Assembly: GCF_001519075.1 (NCBI RefSeq)
Contig: NZ_KQ954246.1
Coordinates: 186,001 to 250,000, forward strand
Direction: 5' to 3'
From: Novosphingobium fuchskuhlense
Lineage (GTDB): Bacteria > Pseudomonadota > Alphaproteobacteria > Sphingomonadales > Sphingomonadaceae
Length of the DNA: 64,000 nucleotides
Of the stretch, positions 1 through 9,500 are shown piece after piece; the stretch's first letter is position 1, and each line of letters starts with the position of its first letter. The position numbers and the translations under genes are program-made. The notes beneath the pieces were generated by a model, which saw only the letters and a list, made by a program, of their open reading frames with translations, made no database searches and was not told the DNA's origin.

Positions 1-1
1 T

Positions 2-472
2 GCGCTGTTCGAGACCGTGCTGGGCCGGATCGCGGTGCTGATCTGCTATGACAGCGAGTTTCCGCTGCTGGCGCGCGCGGCGGTGGAGGCCGGGGCCGAA
101 GTGCTGCTGGTGCCGAGCTGCACGGACAGCCTTCATGGCTACTGGCGGGTACGGCTGGGCGCGCAGGCGCGGGCGCTCGAAGGGCAGTGCTATGCGGTGC
201 AATCGCCGACGGTGGGGATCGCCGACTGGTCACCCGCGGTCGATGTGAACCGGGGTGCGGCGGGGGTCTATGGGCCGCCGGATCGCGGGATGCCCGAGGA
301 CGGCGTCATCGCACTGGGGGCCGAGGGCGAAAACCAGTGGGTCTTTGCCGAGATCGATCTGGCGCGGGTGGCGGACTTGCGGGCCGATGGCGGCGTGCTG
401 AATGCGCGGGACTGGCGCGATCAGCCCGGCGCGGGCCCACTGCCGCCGCTGAGGGTGGTATCGCTGCTATAA
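2..472 (+). CDS. Carbon-nitrogen hydrolase (nitrilase superfamily), 3' part only
   Basis: This is the C-terminal part of a gene that begins before the window, read in frame from base 2. It would hydrolyse a C-N bond of an amide or nitrile in the cytoplasm. The visible motif VLICYDSEFP carries the nucleophilic Cys of the nitrilase superfamily, and the following LLVPSCTD and RALEGQCYAVQSPTVG blocks fit the same fold. The catalytic Glu and Lys of the triad lie upstream and cannot be checked. Substrate is unknown; bacterial relatives of this type include omega-amidase-like and aliphatic amidase-like proteins. The next gene, glpQ, starts 41 nt after the stop on the same strand. Confidence 0.85.
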   Translation, partial: ALFETVLGRIAVLICYDSEFPLLARAAVEAGAEVLLVPSCTDSLHGYWRVRLGAQARALEGQCYAVQSPTVGIADWSPAVDVNRGAAGVYGPPDRGMPEDGVIALGAEGENQWVFAEIDLARVADLRADGGVLNARDWRDQPGAGPLPPLRVVSLL

Positions 473-513
473 TGGGCGTAACATAACGGCTGGATTTCAC
501 AGGGAGTTTCGCC

Positions 514-1587
514 ATGGTGATCCGCCTCGCTCTGCCGCCCATGCTGGTTCTGGGGATGGTGATGACCGCTGTGCCGCTTGCCGCCAAGCCGCTTGTTTTC
601 GCGCATCGCGGGGCTTCGGCTTGGCTGCCTGAGGAGACGCTGCCGGCCTACGAGAAGGCGATCGCGGACGGCGCGGACTTCATCGAACCCGATCTGGTGC
701 CGACGAAGGACGGCGTGCTGGTGGCGCGGCATGAAAGCAACATCACCGAGACGACCGATGTGGCGGCGCATCCGGAATTTGCCGCGCGGCGGGCGGTGAA
801 GGTGATCGACGGGCAGCGGCAGGAGGGCTGGTTTACCGAGGACTTCATGCTCGCGGAATTGAAGACGCTGCGCGCGAAGGAGCGCCTGGGCGCGCTGCGG
901 CCGGAGAGCATGGCGCATGATGGCGCGTTCGAGGTGGCGACATTCGAAGAGATCGTGGCGCTGGCGGCCCGGCATGGAAAGCGCGTCGGGCTGATCCCGG
1001 AGCTGAAGCATCCGACGTATTTTGCGGGGCTCGGGTTTGATACGCCGGGCAAGCTGGTTGCAGCGATCAAGGCTTCGAATACCCTCAGGCGCGCGCCGGT
1101 GATCGTGCAGTGTTTCGAAGTTGCGACCCTCAAGCGGTTGCACCGGGAACTGGCGGGTCGGCGCAATGTGGCGCTGTTCCAGTTGATCCAGTCGCCAGAG
1201 GTGAAGCAGCCCGCCGATATCATCGCGGCCGGGGGCACGCTGACGTTCGACGAGATGGTGACGCCAAGGGGCCTGGCCGAGATCGCGACGTATGCGCAGT
1301 GGATCGGCCCGCCACTGCGGCGGGTGATCCCGCTCGACGGCGCAGGCAATGCTGGCGCGCCGAGCATGCTGATCGCGGACGCGCACAAGACCGGTCTCAA
1401 GGTGGGGGTGTTCACCTTCCGGCCGGAAAACCAGTTTCTGCCCGGGAACCTGCAGAACGGTGGTCCGGGCGAGCGTTGGCCGCACGGGATGATGGCGGAT
1501 GTGCGCACGTTCGTGGCGGCCGGGGTAGACGGGTTCTTCACCGACGATCCGGCCTTGGCGCGCGCGGCGCTGGACGAGCGGGGGTGA
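514..1587 (+). CDS. glpQ: Glycerophosphodiester phosphodiesterase, periplasmic
   Basis: The 357-residue protein should hydrolyse glycerophosphodiesters to sn-glycerol 3-phosphate plus an alcohol. It starts with a hydrophobic signal-peptide-like segment (residues 1-24) ending at an Ala-rich site, so export is likely. The GDPD signature is clear: FAHRGAS near residue 30, a PEET motif, then EPDLVPTKDGVLVARHE with the acid residues and the second catalytic His. Length matches E. coli GlpQ (about 358). A GGGAG-type ribosome site lies about 8 nt before the ATG. No glpT-like transporter lies beside it, so coupling to glycerol-phosphate uptake is not shown here. Confidence 0.93.
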   Translation: MVIRLALPPMLVLGMVMTAVPLAAKPLVFAHRGASAWLPEETLPAYEKAIADGADFIEPDLVPTKDGVLVARHESNITETTDVAAHPEFAARRAVKVIDGQRQEGWFTEDFMLAELKTLRAKERLGALRPESMAHDGAFEVATFEEIVALAARHGKRVGLIPELKHPTYFAGLGFDTPGKLVAAIKASNTLRRAPVIVQCFEVATLKRLHRELAGRRNVALFQLIQSPEVKQPADIIAAGGTLTFDEMVTPRGLAEIATYAQWIGPPLRRVIPLDGAGNAGAPSMLIADAHKTGLKVGVFTFRPENQFLPGNLQNGGPGERWPHGMMADVRTFVAAGVDGFFTDDPALARAALDERG

Positions 1588-1612
1588 CGCCTTGCGCACC
1601 TTCCGCTAGTGC

Positions 1613-3859
1613 GTGGCAGATGATCGCAAACGAAACCGGTTCACGCTGATGGACGCCGCACAGCAGGTTCATGAGCAGTTTGTCGCCGCGCTGGAAGCAG
1701 GCACCTTGCAGCGGCACAATGAACGACTGCGCAATCTGGGGCTGAGCGCGGTGGGGCTCGATCCCAGGCGCGCGGCTGCGCTGCTGCACAGCCAGATGGT
1801 GAGCCGGCAGCTCGACCGGCTGAGCCGCAAGCTGCAGGCGCGGGGCGAAGGGTTTTATACCATCGGGTCGTCAGGGCATGAAGGGAATGCCACGCTGGCC
1901 GAGGCGCTGCGCGTGGATGACATCGCGTTCCTCCACTACCGCGATGCCGCGTTCCAGATCCACCGCGCCAGCCGCGTGCCGGGCGAGAACCCGATGTGGG
2001 ACATGCTGCTTTCGTTCACCGCGAGCGCGGAGGATCCGATTTCGGGCGGGCGGCACAAGGTGCTGGGTTCGAAACGGCTGGCGATTCCGCCGCAGACCTC
2101 AACCATCGCGAGCCACCTGCCCAAGGCGGTGGGCGCGGCGTTTTCCATCGGGATCGCGCGGCGGATGGGGCTTGAGGAGACGACGCTGGCGAAGGACGGC
2201 GTGGTGCTTTGCTCGTTCGGCGATGCCTCGGCCAATCACTCGACGGCGGTGGGCGCGCTCAACACGGCGGCCTGGGCGGCGTTTCAGGGCACGCCGATGC
2301 CCATCGTGTTCCTGTGCGAGGACAACGGGATCGGCATTTCCACGAAAACACCGATGGGCTGGATCGAGGCGAACTGGTCGAGCCGCGCGGGGCTGCATTA
2401 CATCCAGTGTGACGGCTGCGATCTGGCCGACGCGTGGCGCGGGGCCGCCGAAGCGGTCGACTATGCGCGGCGGTACAGGAAGCCCGTGTTCCTGCACATG
2501 AAGACAGTGCGGCTCTATGGCCATGCCGGGAACGACGTGCAGCAGGTCTATATGTCGAAGGCGGACATTGCGGCGGACAACGCGCGCGATCCGCTGCTGG
2601 CCTCTGCCGCCTTGCTGATCGAGGAAGGCGTGATGAGCGCCGCCGATGTGAGGGCCGAGTACGACGCGATCGAGGCGCAATTGCTGCGGCAGGTGGAGCT
2701 GGCGATAAAGCGGCCCAAGCTGCCCGATGCGGCGGCGGTGATGGCAAGCATCGTGCCGCCGAAGCGCGAAGGGGTGGAGCAGCCCTTGGCCAGCGCCGAG
2801 GCGCGCGCGGCGATTTTTGCCGACGAAGCGGCGGTGATGGAAAAGCCGCAGCATATGGCGCGGCTGATTTCGTGGGCGATGGCGGACCTGCTGCTGCAAT
2901 ATCCCAATGCCATCGTGTGCGGCGAGGACGTGGGGCCCAAGGGCGGCGTCTACAATGCGACGGCGCGGCTCCACGCGCGGTTCGGTTCGGCGCGGGTGAT
3001 CAACACCTTGCTGGACGAGCAGGCGATTCTGGGCCTCGCCATCGGGGCGGCGCACAACGGGCTGCTGCCGCTGCCGGAGATCCAGTTCCTCGCCTATGTG
3101 CACAATGCCGAGGACCAGATCCGCGGCGAGGCGGCGACGCTCTCGTTCTTCTCGAACGGGCAATATACCAATCCGATGGTCGTGCGGATTGCGGGCCTGC
3201 CCTATCAGAAGGGCTTTGGCGGGCACTTCCACAACGACAACAGCCTCGCAGTATTCCGCGATATTCCGGGGCTGGTGATCGCGGTGCCTTCATGTGGCCG
3301 CGAGGCGGTGCTGATGCTGCGCGAATGCGTGCGGCTGGCGCATGAAGAGCAGCGTGTGGTGATCTTCGTTGAGCCGATCGCGCTTTACATGACACGCGAC
3401 CTGCACGCCGAGGGGGATGGGTTGTGGACCTCGGTCTATGAAGCGCCGGGTGCGAGCGAGATCCGCGTGGGCGAGATCGGGGTGCATGGAGAAGGCACGG
3501 ACCTGGCCGTGGTGACCTATGGCAACGGCGTCTACCTTTCGCTGCAGGCGCAGGAGCTCCTCGCGCAAGCTGGGGTGGCGGTGCGGGTGATCGACCTGCG
3601 CTGGATCGCGCCGTTGGCACAGGACGCGCTGCTGGATGCGGTGGCGCCCTGCAGCCGCGTGCTGGTGGTGGACGAGTGCCGCGAGACGGGCTCGCAGAGC
3701 GAGGCGCTGCTGGCGCTGATGGCCTTGCGCGCGCCGGACAAGGCCCTCGGCGTGCTGGCGGCGACCGACAGCTTCATCCCGCTGGCGCGGGCGGCGACGC
3801 ATACCTTGCCGAGCCGTGACGGGATCGTGGCCAAGGCGCTGGAGATGGTGCGTGGCTAA
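1613..3859 (+). CDS. 2-oxoacid dehydrogenase E1, fused alpha and beta subunits
   Basis: This 748-residue protein joins the two usual E1 chains of thiamine-diphosphate-dependent 2-oxoacid dehydrogenases (pyruvate or branched-chain type). Residues about 60-370 are E1-alpha-like, with the TPP motif beginning FGDASANHS near residue 201 and closing at LCEDNGIGIS. Residues about 400-748 are E1-beta-like (IVCGEDVGPKGGVYNAT, EIQFLAYVHNAEDQ). The TPP motif reads GDAS rather than the common GDG. The start is a GTG 25 nt after the glpQ stop; an in-frame ATG at 1649 is possible. No E2 lipoyl acyltransferase or E3 gene is adjacent, so the partner and substrate are unknown. The stop overlaps the next start by 8 nt. 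Confidence 0.88.
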   Translation: MADDRKRNRFTLMDAAQQVHEQFVAALEAGTLQRHNERLRNLGLSAVGLDPRRAAALLHSQMVSRQLDRLSRKLQARGEGFYTIGSSGHEGNATLAEALRVDDIAFLHYRDAAFQIHRASRVPGENPMWDMLLSFTASAEDPISGGRHKVLGSKRLAIPPQTSTIASHLPKAVGAAFSIGIARRMGLEETTLAKDGVVLCSFGDASANHSTAVGALNTAAWAAFQGTPMPIVFLCEDNGIGISTKTPMGWIEANWSSRAGLHYIQCDGCDLADAWRGAAEAVDYARRYRKPVFLHMKTVRLYGHAGNDVQQVYMSKADIAADNARDPLLASAALLIEEGVMSAADVRAEYDAIEAQLLRQVELAIKRPKLPDAAAVMASIVPPKREGVEQPLASAEARAAIFADEAAVMEKPQHMARLISWAMADLLLQYPNAIVCGEDVGPKGGVYNATARLHARFGSARVINTLLDEQAILGLAIGAAHNGLLPLPEIQFLAYVHNAEDQIRGEAATLSFFSNGQYTNPMVVRIAGLPYQKGFGGHFHNDNSLAVFRDIPGLVIAVPSCGREAVLMLRECVRLAHEEQRVVIFVEPIALYMTRDLHAEGDGLWTSVYEAPGASEIRVGEIGVHGEGTDLAVVTYGNGVYLSLQAQELLAQAGVAVRVIDLRWIAPLAQDALLDAVAPCSRVLVVDECRETGSQSEALLALMALRAPDKALGVLAATDSFIPLARAATHTLPSRDGIVAKALEMVRG

Positions 3860-4868
3860 GGAGACTGTGGTTGTCGTATGCCCCGGGCGGGGGACCTACA
3901 ACGCCCCGGAACTGGGCTATCTGGCACGGCATCATGGCGGTTCGCCCTGGCTCGCGCATTTCGATACGGTGCGCGACGGTGCGGGCAAGCCGACGCTGAC
4001 CGCGCTGGACGGCGCGGCGAAGTTCGACCCGAAGCTGCATCCGCGCGGGGATGTGGCGGCGCCGCTGATCCACGCCTGCGCGTTTCTCGATTTTCTAGAA
4101 CTGGACCGGGAGCGGTTCGAGGTGGTCGCCGTCACCGGCAATTCGATGGGCTGGTACACCGCGCTTGCCTGCGCCGGCGCGGTTTCGGGCGAACACGGGT
4201 TTGCGATTGCCGATGCGATGGGCGTGAATTCGCAAGCGCATGAACCCGGCGGTCAGGCAGTGATCGTGATGGCGGGGGAGGACTGGCGCGTCGATCCCGA
4301 GACGGCCCGCGCCGTGGAGGCCGCTTGCGCGCGGGCGGGCGTGCTGCCCTCGATCCGGCTGGGCGGGATGCTGGTGGTGGCGGGGCCTGAAACCGCGCTC
4401 GATGCGCTGAACGCCGAGCTGCCGCCGCTACCGCGCCCGCCGCTGCGGCTGCCGGGACATGGGCCCTTCCACACGCCTCTCATGCAAGCGAGCGCGGATG
4501 CGGCGCGTGCCGCGCTGCCGGCGGACTGGTTCGGTACGCCGCAGGTGCCGCTGATCGACGGGCGCGGAAAGGTGTGGCGCCGCTTCGAGACCGAGGCGGC
4601 GGCGCTGTGGGACTATACGTTCGGGCACCAGATTCTGGCGCCCTATGATTTCACGGCGGCGATGACCGTGGCGATTCGCGAGTTCGCGCCGGACCGCGTG
4701 GTGCTGCTGGGGCCGGGCGAGACGCTGGGCGGCGCGATCGGTCAAGCCATTGTGGCTCTGCAATGGCTGGACATCGACAGCAAATATGTGTTTTCCCTAA
4801 GGCAAGAAGATGATCCGTTTCTCGTCGCCATGGGCCGCGAAGCCCAGCGACGAGGCGTCACCAAATGA
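3852..4868 (+). CDS. ACP S-malonyltransferase-like acyltransferase (FabD family)
   Basis: This 338-residue protein resembles FabD-type malonyl/acyltransferases. The nucleophile elbow is GNSMGW with Ser98, where classical FabD has GHSLG. A likely catalytic His lies in LPGHGPFHTP. The GTG at 3852 is preferred because it gives an 8-nt overlap with the E1 stop; a longer in-frame start at 3816 would sit deep inside E1. Translational coupling to E1 suggests that the two act in one pathway, perhaps priming or extending an unusual acyl chain, but this is inference. A housekeeping FabD elsewhere in the genome would be expected. The gene ends 4 nt before the phosphatase start. Confidence 0.75.
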   Translation: MAKETVVVVCPGRGTYNAPELGYLARHHGGSPWLAHFDTVRDGAGKPTLTALDGAAKFDPKLHPRGDVAAPLIHACAFLDFLELDRERFEVVAVTGNSMGWYTALACAGAVSGEHGFAIADAMGVNSQAHEPGGQAVIVMAGEDWRVDPETARAVEAACARAGVLPSIRLGGMLVVAGPETALDALNAELPPLPRPPLRLPGHGPFHTPLMQASADAARAALPADWFGTPQVPLIDGRGKVWRRFETEAAALWDYTFGHQILAPYDFTAAMTVAIREFAPDRVVLLGPGETLGGAIGQAIVALQWLDIDSKYVFSLRQEDDPFLVAMGREAQRRGVTK

Positions 4869-4872
4869 TCGC

Positions 4873-5370
4873 ATGGGGCCGTTCTTGAGCCAGCCTTCCA
4901 TCCTGTTCGTTTGCCTGGGGAATATCTGTCGCTCCCCGCTTGCCGAAGCCGCTTTGCGGGCCGAGGCGGTGCTGGCGGGCGTGGCAGTGACCATTGATTC
5001 CGCCGGGACCGGAGGATGGCATGCCGGCGATGCGCCCGATCCGCGCGCGATTTCCGAAGCCGAGCGGCATGGCATCGATATCTCGCATTACCGTGCGCGG
5101 CAGGTGCGGGTGGACGACTTCCGGCGTTTCGGCCAGATCTATGCGCTCGATCAGCAGAACCTGCGCGATTTGCGGCGGATCCAGCCGAAGGGATTCATGG
5201 GGCGGCCCATCGCGGGACCCAGCGCACGGCTCAGCTTGTTGATGGACGTTGTGCCCGGGCGCGAGGGGACGGCGGTGATCGATCCCTATGGCGGGACGGC
5301 GGATGACTTCGCCGAGACATGGGCGGATGTGAGCGCGGCAGCGCGGGAGATCATCCGGCGGATGTTCTGA
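4873..5370 (+). CDS. Low-molecular-weight protein-tyrosine-phosphatase
   Basis: The 165-residue protein has the complete LMW-PTP signature: CLGNICRSP near the N-terminus (nucleophile Cys14, P-loop Arg20, Ser21) and the general-acid loop DPYGG with Asp137 near the C-terminus. It should hydrolyse phosphotyrosine on proteins in the cytoplasm. The ATG at 4873 lies 4 nt after the preceding stop and gives a normal family length; the upstream in-frame ATG at 4810 would add 21 residues inside the acyltransferase gene. No tyrosine kinase or exopolysaccharide gene is adjacent. Its 3' end overlaps the convergent ada gene by 20 nt. Confidence 0.92.
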   Translation: MGPFLSQPSILFVCLGNICRSPLAEAALRAEAVLAGVAVTIDSAGTGGWHAGDAPDPRAISEAERHGIDISHYRARQVRVDDFRRFGQIYALDQQNLRDLRRIQPKGFMGRPIAGPSARLSLLMDVVPGREGTAVIDPYGGTADDFAETWADVSAAAREIIRRMF

Positions 5371-6472
5371 CCCGCCGTTCCGCATCGAGCAGCGCGCGTT
5401 TGCGCTCAAGCCCCCAGCGGTAGCCGCCCAGGCTACCATCGGCGCGCAAGGCGCGGTGGCAGGGAATGAGCACGGCGATGCGGTTCGCGGCGCAGGCGCT
5501 GGCGGCAGCGCGGATGGCGCGGGGCTTGCCGGCACCGGCGGCGAGCTCGCTGTAGCTGACGACATCGCCAGGCTTGACCGACATGAGGAACCGCCAGACG
5601 CGGATCTGGAAGGCGGTGCCGATCAGATCGAGCGGCAGATCGGGCCGCGGCGCAGCCTGTTCGAGGTGGGCGGCGAGCGCGGCCATCCAGTCATCGAGCG
5701 GGGCAGCGGCAGCGAGCGCGGCGCGCAGCAGCGCGGCCTTGGGGAACTCGGCCGCGAGCTGTGTCAGCAGGGCTTCGGCGCTTTCCCCGAACTGGACGAA
5801 GCAGACGCCGCGTCTGGTGGCGGCCATCATCAGGGGCCCGAGCGCCGTTTCGCGTGTGGCATGAACGATATGTTCGCCCGCCCCGCCCGCGCGGTAGGCG
5901 CTGGGGGTCATGCCGAGGCTGCCATCGGCGGCTTCGTATACGCGGCTGGTTGAGCCGAACCCCGCATCGAGCCCGGCTTCGAGCACCCCTTCGCCTTCGC
6001 GCAAGGCCTGCTTGAAGCGGGCGAGGCGCTGGGCGGCCTGGTATTCGCGCGGGGACACGCCAAGCGCGGCCTTGAAGGTGCGCTGGAAATGCGTCGGCGC
6101 CATCCCCGCTTGCCGGGCGAGGCGGGCGAGCGGGAGGCTCTCTCCGGCGTGGTCCGCGATGTAGTGCGCCATGGCCTGCATCAGCGAGGCCGCCGGTTCC
6201 TGCGCGGCGGCAGGGTGGCAGCGGCGGCAAGGGCGGAAACCGGCTTCCGCGGCCTCGGCGGTGGTGGTGAAGAAGCGGACATGGGCGCGCTTGGCGAGGC
6301 GCGAGGGGCACGAGGGGCGGCAGTATATGCCGGTGGTCTTCACCGCATAGACAAACTGGCCGTCCGCCGCCCTGTCGCGCGTGGTGACCTGCTGCCAGCG
6401 GGTCTCGTCGAGTGTCTCAAGGTCGGCCACGGCGTCGGCGTAGCGTGCGGGGGCGGGGATTGCCATGGGCAT
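5351..6472 (-). CDS. ada: Bifunctional DNA repair methyltransferase/transcription activator Ada
   Basis: The 373-residue protein carries all Ada parts: an N-terminal zinc/methyl-acceptor domain with Cys51, Cys55, Cys82 and Cys85 (YCRPSC, FRPCRRC), an AraC-type helix-turn-helix region (about 95-190) and a C-terminal O6-alkylguanine transferase with the PCHR active site (Cys338). It removes methyl groups from phosphotriesters and O6-methylguanine, and after self-methylation should activate alkylation-response genes. The ATG at 6472 follows an AGGAG site 5 nt upstream. It lies 75 nt downstream of putA on the same strand, with no obvious functional link. The 3' end overlaps the convergent phosphatase gene by 20 nt. 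Confidence 0.95.
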   Translation of the reverse strand: MPMAIPAPARYADAVADLETLDETRWQQVTTRDRAADGQFVYAVKTTGIYCRPSCPSRLAKRAHVRFFTTTAEAAEAGFRPCRRCHPAAAQEPAASLMQAMAHYIADHAGESLPLARLARQAGMAPTHFQRTFKAALGVSPREYQAAQRLARFKQALREGEGVLEAGLDAGFGSTSRVYEAADGSLGMTPSAYRAGGAGEHIVHATRETALGPLMMAATRRGVCFVQFGESAEALLTQLAAEFPKAALLRAALAAAAPLDDWMAALAAHLEQAAPRPDLPLDLIGTAFQIRVWRFLMSVKPGDVVSYSELAAGAGKPRAIRAAASACAANRIAVLIPCHRALRADGSLGGYRWGLERKRALLDAERRVRTSAG

Positions 6473-6547
6473 AGGGGCTCCTGTTTGTGCAGGAGGGGTA
6501 ACGGCAGGGGCGCGCGGGCGCGCTCCGATGCTTGCGGTGAAATTCCC

Positions 6548-9500
6548 TCAGGCAAGCGCCATGAGGCTGGCGTTGCCGCCGGCGGCAGTGGTGTTGACCG
6601 AGAGGGTGACCTCCTCGAGCAGCAGGTGGAGCGGCGTGCCGGTGTGCAAGGGGACGATGGCATGTTCGCGCGCGGCGAGCTGGCGGCTGGCCTCGGCGAT
6701 GCGGTCTGCCGGGCCGTCGATGAGCATGGCAGCAAGATCGGGGACGCGGGTTAGGTGCTCGTCGCTCCATTCGACGCGGGCGGCGAGCGCGGGCGGGAAG
6801 CCCGCCGGGCGGGCGGCGACGGGGCTGGGAGCGACGATCACCGCCGTGTTGCCGGTGGCGAGGACGGCAGCCACCTGCTGCCAGAGCGCCTCGACGCCAG
6901 TGGCCGCGCAGGCAATCCGGCCGCGCGGGGCGAGGCGGTAGGTATTGCGTTCGCCTACCGGGCCAGGGAGCGTGGCCGTGAAACCGAGGGGTGAGGCTTT
7001 TGCGGCGTTCCAGGCGGTCTGCGCGGCGGCGGCGAGCCCTTGCTGGGAGGCCCACTGCGCGAAAGCTGCCAGCGCCGGATCGGGCACGGCAGGATAGTCG
7101 CCCTGGGGCAGGACAGGCACCGCACCGGGGGCGAAGCGGGCGAGGTAGAGCGGGCCGCCCGCCTTGGGGCCGGTGCCCGAAAGGCCGCGCCCGCCGAAGG
7201 GCTGCACGCCGACGACCGCGCCGATCATGTTGCGGTTCACGTAGAGATTGCCGGCTTCGATGCGGCCGCACACGCGCTCGACGGTCTGGTCGATGCGGGT
7301 GTGGAGGCCGAAGGTGAGGCCGTAGCCCGAGGCGTTGATCCCTTCGATCAGGCTGTCGATGGCCTCGGCGCGGAAGCGGACGACGTGGAGGACGGGGCCG
7401 AAGACCTCGGCCGTAAGGTCGGTCGGCGTGTTGAGCTCGATGAGCGTAGGCGCGACGAAGGTGCCGTGTGCGGTTTGCTCACCCAGCGGCATTTCGGTGA
7501 CGGGGAAGCCGGCGGCGCGCATCCGGGCAACGTGGGCGGCGATGCCGGCGCGGGCGCGTTCGGAAATGACCGGGCCGACATCGGTGGCAAGCTGCGCCGG
7601 ATTGCCCCCGGCGAGTTCGGCCATCGCGGCTTTGAGCATCGAGAGGGTGCGGTCGGCGATGTCATCCTGCAGGCAGAGCAGGCGCAGCGCGGAGCAGCGC
7701 TGGCCCGCGCTGTCGAACGCGGAGGCGAGGACGTCTGCGACGACCTGTTCGGGAAGCGCGGAGCTGTCGACCACCATGGCGTTGAGACCGCCGGTTTCGG
7801 CGATGAGCGGGATGGTGGCGCCGTGGGCATTGAGGCGGCCCGCGAGCGATTGCTGGATGGCGCGCGCTGTCATGGTGGAGCCGGTGAAGACGACGCCTTG
7901 CACTTCGGGCGCGGCAACAAGGGCCGCGCCGATCTTTCCACCGCCGGGGAGCAGGTGGAGCGCTGCGGCCGGAATGCCTGTGGCGTGAAGCAGGCGCACG
8001 GCCTCGGCGGCGACGAGCGGGGTTTCCGGTGCGGGCTTCGCGAGGACCGGATTGCCGGCGGCGAGCGCGGCGGCGATCTGCCCGGTGAAGATGGCGAGCG
8101 GGAAGTTCCACGGGCTGATGCAGGCCACGGGGCCGAGCGGCTGGGCGGTTTCCGGCAAGTGGCGGGCCTGCACCGCGTAGTAGCGCAGGAAATCGACCGC
8201 CTCGCGCACTTCGGCGAGCGCATTGGCGGCGCTTTTGCCCGCCTCGCGGATGAGGAGCGCGATGAGGGGCACGCGGGCGGCTTCCATCGCATCGGCGGCG
8301 CGTTCGAGCGCGGCGGCGCGGGCTTCGGCGGGGGTGGCGCTCCAGCGCGAGGCGGCGGCATCTGCTGCGGCGCGGGCGGCGTCCTCGATGGTGGCGGCGT
8401 GGACGTGGCCGACGATGTCGCGGTGATCGGCGGGGTTCCGCACCGGTTCGGCCGGGCGGGCGGGATCGCCGGCGCGGTGGTCTTGCGCGGCGCTGCCGCT
8501 AAGGGCTTCGGCGAGGGCGGCCAGTGTGGGTTCGTCGGCGAGATCGAGGCCCTGGGCATTGGCGCGGTCCGCAAACAGCGCCTGCGGGAGCGCGATGGCA
8601 TCGTGCGGCGCGCCGGGCTCGGGCTCGGCGGCGATCACGGCGGCGGGGTCTTCGATCAGGGCTTCGACCGGCACATCGGGATCGGCAATGCGGTTGACGA
8701 AGGAGGAATTCGCGCCGTTCTCCAGCAGGCGGCGGACGAGATAGGCAAGCAGTGTCTCGTGTGTGCCGACCGGGGCATAGACGCGGCACGGGCGGTCAAG
8801 GCCTTCGGGGCCGACAACCTCTTCGTAAAGTGGTTCGCCCATGCCGTGGAGGCACTGGAACTCGTAGTCGCCCGGGGTAAAATCGGGTCCGGCAAGGTGC
8901 AGCACGCTGGCGAGGGTCTGCGCGTTGTGCGTGGCGAACTGGGGGAATACGGCATCGCGCGCGGCAAGGAGTTTGCGGGCGCAGGCGACATAGGCGAGAT
9001 CGGTGTGGACCTTGCGGGTGTAGACCGGGAAGTCGCTGAGCCCGGCTTCCTGCGCGCGCTTGATCTCGGCGTCCCAATAGGCCCCTTTAACGAGGCGGAC
9101 CATGATGCGGCGGCCGCTGCTGCGGGCGAGATCGACGATCCAGTCTATCACCGCGGGGCAGCGCTTCTGGTAGGCCTGGATGACGAAGCCGAGGCCTTGC
9201 CAGCCGGCGAGGACGGGCGCGTGGGCGAGCCTTTCGAGGATATCCAGCGAGAGTTCGAGGCGGTCGGTTTCCTCGGCGTCGATGTTGAAGTCGATGTCGT
9301 AGCTTTTGGCCAGTTCGGCGAGCGCGAGGACGCGGGGGGCAAGTTCGGCCATAACGCGGTGGGCCTGCGCGCGGGTGTAGCGCGGGTGGAGCGCGGAGAG
9401 CTTGATCGAGATGCCCGGGCCCGCGAATACGCCGCGCCCGGCGCTGGCCCGATTGGCACTTTGGCCGATGGCGTGGATCGCCGCGGTGTAGGCCTCCAGA

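Noticed and set aside
421..1599. Long minus-strand open frame across glpQ
   Set aside because: Arg/His-rich shadow translation on the opposite strand of a clear glpQ; no family resemblance.
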